From the NCBI GenBank assembly GCA_004835665.1, contig RBKR01000004.1, forward strand, positions 1-64,000: 64,000 nucleotides of DNA. Reading direction: 5' to 3'. The notes under the pieces are model-generated. The model did not search any database. It had not been told where the DNA came from and saw nothing but the letters and a program-made list of their open reading frames with translations. Shown here one piece after another: positions 55,261 to 64,000 of the stretch. The DNA comes from Phoma sp. XZ068. Lineage: Eukaryota; Ascomycota; Dothideomycetes; Pleosporales; Didymellaceae. The translations under genes and the position numbers were made by a program. The first letter of the stretch is position 1, and every line of letters begins with the position of its first letter.

Positions 55261-55510
55261 GACTAAGATATTATAGTCATTAGTGAGCAACAGACCCGAC
55301 TTGACCTTAAAGACGTGCAACTGTGGCAGAATATTAGCTTAGCCACAGACACAAATTGAGTTTTAATACTATTTAGCACTACTAATGCTACAGAAACTCA
55401 CGTAACCATAGATATTAAAGATACTATATTTACTTTATAAAATATTTCTATTGCTAAAGAATATGTATGTGTACATATATATATATATTTTCTAACTGCT
55501 AAACTTATAT
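55261..55510. other. AT-rich spacer
   Basis: A locally AT-rich segment (55,360-55,510) downstream of two convergent genes, with mild RIP-like bias. No gene. Confidence 0.4.
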
Positions 55511-58500
55511 TTACTTAGTTTTACTTTTATAATTAGTATCTAGGTTACTAAAATTAATTACACCAACAAGACTTTCAACCTGTAATACAAGAGTATCAAG
55601 ATTGTGTATAATCATGTGGGAAATAATTTCCATAACTGCAAATGCTGAGTATCCAGCTTCTTGGATATGCTTGACACGTAAGACGTTAGGATCTAGCTTC
55701 CTGAGATTTTCGGAGAGTTGATATGCTTTAGGCATTTCCATACGGCGGGGTAATGGTCGACCAGTTGAGAGGGCCGCTGAAAGTTGACAGAGGATCGCGG
55801 TTACTCTCTCTTCCGTTGCATTCACTGGCCCTATCAGTCTTGAGAGATCTCTTAGCCAATTCTCAGGGTAATGATTCTGGGTTTTGATTGGGTTGTTCGT
55901 TGACCAGACCTGCGTTGCATACGACAAAAGCGAAATATATTCGAGGAGACTGTTTCAAAAATTAGATTCATTTCTGGGACCGGGGAAAGAGAAAGGACAG
56001 CTTCCAGAAGTACTCACAGGGTAAGTTGTGACGATATTTCCTGAAACACTGCCGTGGGAAATCGTCCTCCCAAAGTCGGTTCGTATTTCTGAAGGTACAC
56101 ATTGTGCTTGGCCCGAGAATTCAGAAAAGCGATTTTGTTGAACATAGATTTTCGTGTGTGCGAAAGTACGTGGCCATAACTGTTCTTGTCGCTTGGATCT
56201 CCCTCGGTCCCTCGATGTCTGGATTTGATTGTGGCATGAACGACGGCATGGTAATTGGCGAGAAGCTCCATGATGACTGCCATTTGTGAACGAAGAAGTC
56301 CTCTGGCAGTTATAGGGTATGGGAGGTAGGTAAAGACCATAGATGCGCATGTACCCCACAGTACACAGGCTACACGTAACGCTGCGACATAATACGGTGG
56401 GAAAACATAAATCCCCCCTGATTCGGCAGCTGCAACACCTATCTTGGCGACCTGGAGCTCGTAGCCAATTGTCAGAACTTCAGTAATAAAGACAACAAGC
56501 CATCCGATGATGTACTTCGGCCATCGGAGCAGGAAATACATCTGTAGGAAGGCTACAAACCACATGATAACAATGACACCTCTGGTGATGTTTAGCTGTG
56601 ACTCTTGATTTGGGGAGGGGGGGGGGGGGGGCGCGTACGCAATCTCTCCGTTAGGAATATACCAGACAGCATAACAAATGATCAGTGCCGCGAAGGAGCC
56701 GAGGATACGAAGAACATATGATACTCCAGATTGTCCCGCTGACATGTTCGCTCCAATGGCGGCGATGATTACAGACCAAATCAGACGATAATGTGTAAAG
56801 ATCTCCTGAGTCTGATGGAGGTATGCAAGGATTGCGCATGACATGGTAGCACTGATTTCTAGTTAGTGTTAAGAGGATTTTATCATTGGCCCTGCTTACC
56901 ATGCTGATCTGAACCCGAAACTGAGTTCGGGTCCTTTCAGGGTTGTCTGAAATCTACGAATCCTGCATCCGAATCTTTCATACATATTTGTGGGTGGAAG
57001 ATGCTCGATATCGTGGGCAATTCGATCAGTTGCGCTCCAAAGGATACTTTTCTCATCCCCATGATTAGGTCTATCGTCATCAGGTAATGGGGTGTCCGTG
57101 GTATCGTAGACACTGAGGACCCAATTCCATATTCTTCTCCAAGAGGGTACAATGAGACGATTCCTTGACATGGTTCCTTTGCTAACGACATCGTCGGAAA
57201 ACTTTGAAAGGTCAAGAATGGCCTTGCCGGTGCTATAGATCTAGTCAGGGTGTTAGATATACTTCCAAAAGTCTTCTATATTATAATAGTCTTCTTATCC
57301 TTCTTGCTTACCATGTGTTGGATGTATAAGATCAAGTACAGTTGCTGGCGATCTCTGTGCACATGAACGCTTGGTAACTGCTCAGATTCGCCACAGGCGG
57401 TAGATCCCTCCAACTGAGGGGACGTAAGGCCTTCGCTGTTCGCCCATGCTGTTAAAGCTTCCGCTCGTCTCTCTATGAAGTCACCCAGTCTTTTCTCTAG
57501 GATTTTCGAGAATTGAGGATGACCTGGTTTAATTTCGTTTCCGCTGGCTTCGATATCCGTCTCATCAATGCTGTGAGCACTTTGGATGAACCCAAAGAAT
57601 CGCGTCTTCCTTGATGATTGCATGATTTCCAGTTGAAGGCCAGCATGTTTGAGACCATCATTCATCAAACTGATAGTACCATTTGCAGAGTCGAGAAGGG
57701 TGCCAATGGAGTGTCGCCAAATGCTATCGTAGTCTTCAGGACTTTGACGATAATCTTTGATATGCGCACGGTTTTCCATCTTGAATTCGAAATCGAATGG
57801 TAGCCAACCTCCACCACCATGGATTCGACTGAGAATGTCTGGGAGATGAGCCATACCGCTCCTACATGTCACTTGTCAGTCGGTCTCTCTACAAAGTGGA
57901 AGATAACTACTGGATGGGGGCGATCACGAACTTACAGTGGCATCAAGATCCTTCGACATAGGTCACTCGTATGACCAATGTCTTTCGCAGATAATTTTCC
58001 CCAAGCAATCTCTCGTTTTGCCATGGCAAGTTCGTCATGCATCTTGATATAGGTGCCCTTGACTGTGATCATTCTATTTCGCAGTTCGGGGCCGTCGTAA
58101 GATCTTTGGGTTGTGCAATCTGACGGGAATGTTGGGTTCGCTTGTAGCGTTCCTATGTACTCTCGAGCGCCGGTAAGCATATCGCGAACCCCGTAAAGGA
58201 ACGTTTCTTGAACTTCAAAGATCTCTGTTCGACAGGTGACAGGGTAGATAAGCATTCCGCTTACGAAGGAAATCGCAACACCAGTGTAGTAACACCGTAT
58301 GGTAAGATAGATCAAGTCCCAACACTGACTCCAGTTATGAAACCGCGAGCAAGATGTGTACTGAACGATCACGAAAATGTTGTAAAGAATTGTCGGGATG
58401 AGAAGTGCAGGGTATTTTGCCTGTACACTATTGCTTGCTAGGACGTTGACGAAAAGCCAAATTGCTGTAACGGCTAAGACCAGTCAGCTTTAGAGTCTTC

Positions 58501-59025
58501 ATCATCTCCATAGTGCAAGTGCATGATACGGAGCAATTGTTCCAACATACCGCTTTGAGAAGAGTTGTACTCATGCAGATTCTGTGGGTCCGTGTGTTTC
58601 CGGGCCTGAATACCAGACCATGTAGAGAGCATAGTTATCGGAATCGCGATGGCGGTGTAGAGACAGATGTTGAATGTCAGCTCAATCAACTTTGCTCGCG
58701 GCAAGACATTGACTGTGACAACGGCAATAATGGAAACTAAGAAACCTAAGGATGTGTAGACCTCAGACACGGCGGTGCTTTGATAGAAGCCCAAGGTAAT
58801 GGCTACCGGGACGGATCCTCTGTGATGCAATGTTCAGCTTAGTTATCGTCGTCGAACACGGTCTGGTGTGGCATACTTGAACATCTGACAGACCATTTTT
58901 TGATCGATCAGCAGTGAATCCCATACTGCTTGAAGACGCCCTTTTGAAGGAGATGCCATCTTGAGATGCTTTTTCCTGGACTGTAATGCAGAGACAAGCC
59001 AGGTGTCACGTATGGAGCGTGTCAT
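55511..59025 (-). CDS. ArAE-type (aromatic acid exporter/DUF2421) integral membrane protein, seven exons
   Basis: Exons 59,025-58,877, 58,819-58,551, 58,464-57,936, 57,861-57,312, 57,240-56,900, 56,851-56,018 and 55,949-55,511 join in frame across six GT-AG introns of 48-86 bp to give 1,036 residues (1,014 from the internal Met at 58,959). The N-terminal block has hydrophobic helices (VPVAITLGFYQS, LGFLVSIIAVVTV, then IWLFVNVLASNS after the second intron) characteristic of ArAE_2_N. A long soluble domain follows (about 190-560), then a second membrane block in exon 6 (about 615-800: WSVIIAAIGANMSAG, SYVLRILGSFAALIICY, VIMWFVAFLQMYFL) and a C-terminal DUF2421-like domain. Family members are relatives of fusaric-acid/aromatic-acid exporters; here export of a toxic aromatic or lipid-like compound is an inference. 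All junctions keep the frame, so it looks intact. A 15-G run (56,617-56,631) codes for Pro repeats. Confidence 0.85.
56617..56631. repeat. 15-bp poly-G tract inside a coding exon
   Basis: Uninterrupted G15 on the plus strand (C15 in the coding strand), giving a run of Pro codons in an extramembrane loop of the exporter-like protein. Loss or gain of one base would shift the frame; it is also a likely place for sequencing error. Confidence 0.85.
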
Positions 59026-60180
59026 GCAGCGGTGTGGAATGAAAAGTAAAACGGAGCAACAAGAACGTCGAGCATAAGTAGGATATTAATTTTTGATAGG
59101 AGAAGCTGTACGCTATTATCATTATTGAGAAAGGATTCAATCCCAAAGTGGGCAATGACGCATTTTTGCCTCTGCCTCTGCCGCTGCCGCTGCCGGCGCT
59201 GCAGCTCTGCCGATGTTGCTGCCGTTTCCGGCGGTTCCGGTCGCCTAGATCATCAAACGAAGGGACTTTGATTTAATCTGAACACTATCCGCAGGTGCGC
59301 GTCGTACATGACTACATAGATTCCGCGATTTCCACAGTCTAAATGCAGCGCAGATTATTGTAGCTCAATCAGAGCTATCAAGATCACTGTCCTTTGATAA
59401 ATTTTTGGCGTTCGCTCAGCTATTTCCAAGCTTTCTCCGGTACTGCCTGGACGTTTCCACACTAGAGTGTACTTGCCCGGCTATAAGTCGGGATTAGCGA
59501 ATAAGTATCAGTTCGCCATCATCCAACTAGCTTCGGCCGGGTGACGTCGAGGCCGGAGTAAGAAGATGAGAGGTCGCCTCCATAGTTGACGATACGACCG
59601 CTTGGATCCGGAATTTCTCCATCCTCACTACGTAAACCGGAGCGTTGGACTAAGTGGCATATAAGTGTTCCTAATCACTAAGGCACGCCTGCAGGATAAA
59701 ATTCCCTGCCCGGTGTGAATTTACACAGAACAATCAGGTAAATTTACTCTTTTACACAGGTTAGTGGTGTAAAATACACTGCCTTACCCTGTATCTATGC
59801 AAAATCCATATACCCGTTACCTCTCCTCTCTATATATTACCTCTCCTAGCCTATTACAAGCTATCTCTATCTCCTCTCTCCTATCTTATCTCTATCTTAT
59901 CTCCTATATCTAAATTCTTTATATATAGAGTAGCTAGATAGTATTAACATACTACTATGACAAAATACTGCAATAAAGTATTATAAATAACTGCACACCC
60001 TGTATAAATTGAAACCCGTTTGCACTGGTTTTTGCAGTCTTTCTTCTGTATACTTTACACAATTAAAAATCAGATAATATACCCTGCGTTGATACCTCAG
60101 TGAATATATGGCCATGCTATTAGTGTAGTCGAGACGATCGTGGCCAAATAGGCTAGTGGAACCTGTCAGGACGACGATTC
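59026..60180. other. intergenic DNA with simple repeats and an AT-rich patch
   Basis: Contains a CTGCCGCTGCCG microsatellite-like run near 59,165-59,230 and a C/T/A-rich low-complexity patch at 59,815-59,950. Sequences with TTTACACA and CCCTGTAT on both sides (59,720-60,070) could be a short degenerate element, but I see no clear termini. No gene. Confidence 0.4.
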
Positions 60181-60189
60181 TGGCATTTG

Positions 60190-61380
60190 GTTTGATCCGG
60201 GCGCATCACTGAGTCCAGGGAAATTACAAGGCTTAGGTGGGGTTGTCTCAGCATTCCAGTCAATGCCTGGAGAGTTACCTAGCTTGTTATCAACCTCAGT
60301 CAGGCCGTTCCAGTATCCACAGGTGTCGTGGTGCCAGTCGTGGTACTTGGTGAAGTAGCACGAGTATTCACATTATCGTCACTACCATCTTTTGAGCTGT
60401 TTGGGGAAACGATAAATGGCAATCGTGGTGCAGGGTCCTCGTGAAGAGTATTGGCCGCGAGTTACACCAAGGTAGATATCCGCACGTCATTTGCCATGAT
60501 GTTGGGCACAGATACACTAGGACGAAAGTTGTTCCGAAAACAACATCGTACTTCGACAGAAAGTAAAGAGTGAAGCTGAGATTAGCATGCCCGTTGAAAA
60601 TCCTGAACCTAAGCTGAAGCTGTCCTTTCCGCCTTGTTAAATTGGCTACCGGACTGTTGGATGCGGAAGCGCTCGAAATTAGAATCTGAATACCATGGAG
60701 GAATGTTGTTAGTGTCTGGTGTAATAGAAAGTAGGCCAGTGTATCTGCGGGCCATTTTCGTTGTCCGAGTAGCCTGCTTATATGCATTCAATAAAAGTTT
60801 GGAGGAAATCTTGCCCCGACAGATGTATCATGACTGTCTTTGGGATCCTCTCATCAAACTGACGATCACATTGCGTGATACAACGAACGCCGGTGATGGC
60901 GCCGACGTTGACAGTGGAGAAGCGGAGGCCGCACTTGCACCGGCTTGCCGCGACACCTATCATGCCTATGTCGGCAGTAGCATAGTTTGCCTGTCCAAAT
61001 GTCGGAATTGTAGAAAGAATCCTCATAGCTCACCACAGCGCTTCGGGTCGTATCAACCCTTGGAATCTCTTGCTGAGGGACGTAGAACATCTCCTCGATC
61101 ACCTCTCCTATACCGCCGTCTTCATCGAATTTATTGGTCCTGGCACCAGATCCGCCGGCCAAGAATGCAAAGTCTCCAGTGCCAGAAATGTAGCAAGAGG
61201 ACGTGGCTACTGCTGAGAAGTGATTGTGTCAAATCACAGGAAGGATGGGAAAGCTCACTGATGTTTGCGGTGTTGATATGGGCGATCTCGTTGTCTGGCC
61301 CCCTTGACCATGAGAAGATACGAGAGGGCTCACTCATGGTCGTTGCGTAGATCACGTCTCGGGCAGCACTGGTCATTACA
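60190..61380 (-). pseudogene. unidentified secreted-protein-like gene, several frameshifts
   Basis: The minus strand from 61,376 reads MTSAARDVIYATTMSEPSRIF, FSWSRGPDNEIAHINTANI, then in another frame GDFAFLAGGSGARTNKFDEDGG and EEMFYVPQQEIPRVD, then GAITGVRCITQCDRQFDE and PKTVMIHLSGQDFLQTF, ending in a Ser/Thr-rich stretch. The pieces are clearly co-linear parts of one protein, perhaps a secreted beta-propeller-like protein, but I do not know the family. Frame changes and stops indicate a pseudogene unless several introns are involved. Confidence 0.5.
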
Positions 61381-61920
61381 AATTGACGCAGACCAAAACC
61401 TGGGATGATAGAATTGAGTGTCAGTGTTTTAGCAACTCTGTCAGAGGCTAACAGGTAAAGGCTCGCATTGCTCTACGAGCTTGTCAAAAGATGATGGAGA
61501 CCAATTGCAAGAGAAATCAATTCCAAAGACTACACAGGAAATTTGAGGTGCAACGAGGTGTCTAGCTGCTGTCTTGAGATACGGAACGTTGAGCTTGTCT
61601 AATCTCAAGGCTCAACGATATAACATCGCCCCCGGCTTTAATGTAATATCGCTTGGCAGTTACGAGTCAATCCAGGGAAATTGTCGCGGTGCCCGATGCG
61701 GAAAATTGGAAGTCCTGTTCAAAGGTGTCTGCTGCTGCGTGATACAACTGTGGTATCTAGCGTAGTGCTCAGTGGGAGCTGCGGGGGACCCTACGGCAAT
61801 ATCCCGCGGAGGTTTGCTGGGGGATTTGGCCAGGCAATTACGGACACACCGAACTTGCTGAAGTCAAGTCAGATAACATAGCTCAACGACTGCACAAATT
61901 GGCATCTGCGAAAACAGCCA
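61381..61920. other. intergenic DNA
   Basis: No supported gene or repeat. Confidence 0.35.
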
Positions 61921-61921
61921 A

Positions 61922-62310
61922 TTGGTCAGCAAGCTCGCATTCGACCTAAATACGATTAAGCCATCATGTGTTCCGAATCCGCCACGGGATCAATCGCAAG
62001 AAGAGCAAGCTATAGCACGGCGAACTCAGGATCGCCATTATACGCGCTTACTCCAGCCTCTTGACTTCACATTGCTCCATTCTCCTCACGTAGCCGACGG
62101 ATGGAACTCTTTCTTGGGCGCTGTGCGAACCAAGACAAGCTTACCTGACCACCTGCGCGAACTGGCCATCTGTCGCATCGCCGCCATCAATCAAGCCTAG
62201 TACGAATGCATGCATCATCGCCCTCTGGCAGGTGCTGCAGGAGATTCAGAAGCTTTGATGAGCCTTTTGCTGTGCAAAAAAGTCCACTGGCTGAGGACAA
62301 CCGTCCGAGC
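61922..62310 (+). pseudogene. carboxymuconolactone decarboxylase (CMD/AhpD-like) family fragment
   Basis: Reads MVSKLAFDLNTIKP ..., LQPLDFTLLHSPHVADGWNSFLG, TSLPDHLRELAICRIAAINQA, then TAG where Trp is normally found, then YECMHHRPLAGAAG. The order matches fungal CMD-family proteins (small redox-active or decarboxylase-like alpha-helical proteins). The stop is the TGG to TAG change that RIP would make. Sequence similarity stops near 62,310, where a minus-strand fragment of a different gene begins. Confidence 0.75.
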
Positions 62311-62661
62311 TCGGAGACCACGCTTAGATCAAGAGGATGGGGAAATGTTCCTTTGAGATATTTGAGGTCGGAGCCTTTGTTACAGGGAGACTCTCCAACT
62401 TTCTTCAACTCTGCAAGGGCGATGATCGTGGCCTGAGGAAGGGGACTAAGTTCGAGTAGGCAGGTAGACAGGGCTCGTCGGAGGGGTGATGCAACGAAGC
62501 GAATTAGCTTATCGTGGTGGGGAAAATGTCGCTTGAAGTTCTACGCATTGCTTTTGGCCGAGTTCCGTTAAACCCGGATCCTAGATCTTTTCATGTTCCC
62601 GAGAAAGGTTGTGAATCCCTTGCGCATGGCGAACAAAGTGTACTGTTGCTGGCATGCCGAT
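62210..62661 (-). pseudogene. histidine phosphatase (phosphoglycerate-mutase-like) fragment
   Basis: The minus strand begins MPATVHFVRHAQGIHNLS, the RHG/RHA active-site motif of the histidine phosphatase superfamily, then a stop (TAG), and continues DPG(L)TELGQKQCVELQATF. One extra T shifts the frame before PHHDKLIRFVASPLRRALS and ELKKVGESPCNKGSDL. The second half of the domain is lost at the junction with the decarboxylase fragment. Confidence 0.7.
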
Positions 62662-62989
62662 GATGTTGGCAGTCTGGGTATAGGTATGCCCCTCTATTCC
62701 TCGAGAAGGGGCATGCAGTGTTGCACTTATACTTACCCAGTCGGATGTGGGCAGCCACCACATACAACATACAAAGATATAATTTTAATGTGGGTTGTTG
62801 TCCTGCCCTTGCCTGACGATGAATCGGGGAATAGTCGAGCACTCGGCTGAACTGCCCTATTCAGAACATCTTATTCCTGGAGGTAACTGAACAGCCAGCC
62901 TGATCGCATGGACTACTTACATGTAGATAAATTCCTTCCACCATAGTTCAACGATTGGGTCTGTTCAACTCTTTTACCTTGAATCGGCG

Positions 62990-63720
62990 AGTCAATGTTA
63001 AGGATGCGCCACGTTGTAGACGTTCTCATCATTTGTGCTGGCATGTCCAGCCTTGGCTTTTCAAGTCAAGCTTATCCAGCAAGACGGAGGGCGCAACTTT
63101 GCGATTATCGAGAAAACCCACAGCGTTGCCGGGGCCTGGTGGATCAATTGTTATCCTGGCTGTGGGCACGACATGGGTCTGTATCTCCACAACGCCTATT
63201 ACTGTGGAGATTTTTAAGCGAGATCGGCTGCAACCGACGCGTGAATGATACCAATTCTCAAGCCTTACCGGCCCGACATAGAACTAATCTATGGTAAACC
63301 TACAGAGGGGAAGTGGAGGATAGTGTTCGCACCAAGTTTGGGCAGGTGGTGCCAGCCGTTGCCTCGTCCTCGCTTATGGTTTCGAGACATAAAATCCTTT
63401 CCCTTGTGAAGAACCACGGCAAGGATGGTACGAGACTTGAACCAGCACGCGGGTGATAACACACCCCTTTCCCACTGTAGGTTTACTTGCGTATGGTTGT
63501 GGAATAATCAGAGAGGTTGTTCACTATCCTACCTCGGTACTTGTATTGCTGGCTTTCCTAATTTCATTTATCACGATGGGTCCTAATACTATGAGCGGCC
63601 ATCTCTGGGTTATACATACGACGGGATGTCAGATAACCCTAATCATGTAGTTGTTAACAGCCGTCTCGGGGGCTTTGAATGATAGCAGGTCTAGTCTGCT
63701 ATTGATAGAGCACGACTGCC
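62990..63720 (+). pseudogene. Baeyer-Villiger-type flavin monooxygenase remnants
   Basis: Two ends of the family are visible. The N-terminus reads VVDVLIICAGMSSLGF (FAD-binding GxGxxG loop, Gly to Cys), then after a frameshift RNFAIIEKTHSVAGAWWINCYPGCG. Near 63,530-63,650 the C-terminus reads YLGTCIAGFPNF and TMGPNTMSGHL-like sequence. The middle is mostly deleted. Such enzymes oxidise ketones in secondary metabolism; this one is dead. Confidence 0.75.
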
Positions 63721-64000
63721 GTGAATATTTAGCAGATCAGAGGTCCGCATGTGCTTATGGGTTCTGCGAAGTGGGTCGCATCTGGCCCGAGCTGCGGGCC
63801 AATCAACGCCCCCCGTGGGACAAACACGTCACCCGCGTCCAAGTCCGTGTCAGCAACAACAAATAGCCTTAAACAACTCCGGAAAGCGTAGTGTGTCAAG
63901 GTTGCGCGTCAACCCGACAGCTTTCGTTGGACCGCCTCCTAAACATCGGGGCATCTTAACAGTGTCTCATTGAATCGCATCGCCTCAGAACCTCCGAGCT
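63721..64000. other. intergenic DNA at window end
   Basis: No supported gene in the last 280 bases. Confidence 0.35.

Noticed and set aside
59640..59700. tRNA-like sequence with a D-arm-like segment
   Set aside because: No T-arm consensus and no consistent cloverleaf on either strand.
59700..60090. Possible solo LTR or small inverted-repeat transposon
   Set aside because: Similar short strings occur on both sides but no convincing terminal repeats or target duplication could be identified.

Overview
The window is the left end of a filamentous ascomycete chromosome. Base 1 starts in CCCTAA telomere repeat. Genes have short GT-AG introns (about 48-130 bp), and a roughly 25 kb AT-rich block has almost no CA/TG dinucleotides, the signature of repeat-induced point mutation (RIP) in Pezizomycotina. 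Gene families (ENA-type P-ATPase, DUF3433, ArAE-type exporter, pogo-type transposases, chromodomain Ty3/gypsy elements, a telomere-linked RecQ-like helicase) suggest a Dothideomycete such as a member of the Pleosporales; that placement is inference.

Layout. 1-4,000: telomere, a tract of variant telomere-like hexamers, an 18-bp tandem repeat, CT-rich DNA and GC-rich subtelomeric modules with embedded telomere units. 4,003-10,671: a divergent gene pair, a 1,553-residue zinc-finger/tyrosine-recombinase-like/RecQ-helicase protein (minus) and an unrecognised 597-residue protein (plus). 10,785-10,815: degenerate interstitial telomere sequence. 11,045-35,880: RIP island. It holds a mutated, helicase-less relative of the telomeric recombinase/helicase gene (11,045-13,740), one full-length LTR element (28,495-35,212), a composite of a full-length and a 5'-half copy (16,970-27,307), an inverted fragment of a related element, a separate gag-protease remnant, and a pogo-type transposon split by the full-length element. 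36,476-39,700: an intact ENA-type cation ATPase gene. 40-64 kb: gene-poor DNA with a few apparently intact genes (CENP-V/GFA-like, NTF2-like, AAA+ ATPase, a seven-exon aromatic-acid-exporter-like membrane protein) among many broken fragments: pogo transposase, DUF3433, dipeptidyl peptidase IV, CocE/NonD hydrolase, MFS sugar porter, Zn2Cys6 regulator, an unidentified secreted protein, carboxymuconolactone decarboxylase, histidine phosphatase and Baeyer-Villiger-type monooxygenase.

Most notable: the telomere-linked helicase protein carries, just before its helicase motor, a region in which the residues expected of a tyrosine recombinase (Arg, Lys, Arg, His, Tyr) occur in order with near-canonical spacing, and an old RIP-mutated relative deeper in the chromosome aligns over the zinc-finger and recombinase parts but stops before the helicase. 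With the divergent partner gene and telomere sequence on both sides, this suggests a telomere-associated mobile element combining a recombinase and a helicase. All calls were made by reading the sequence; no database search or structure prediction was run.
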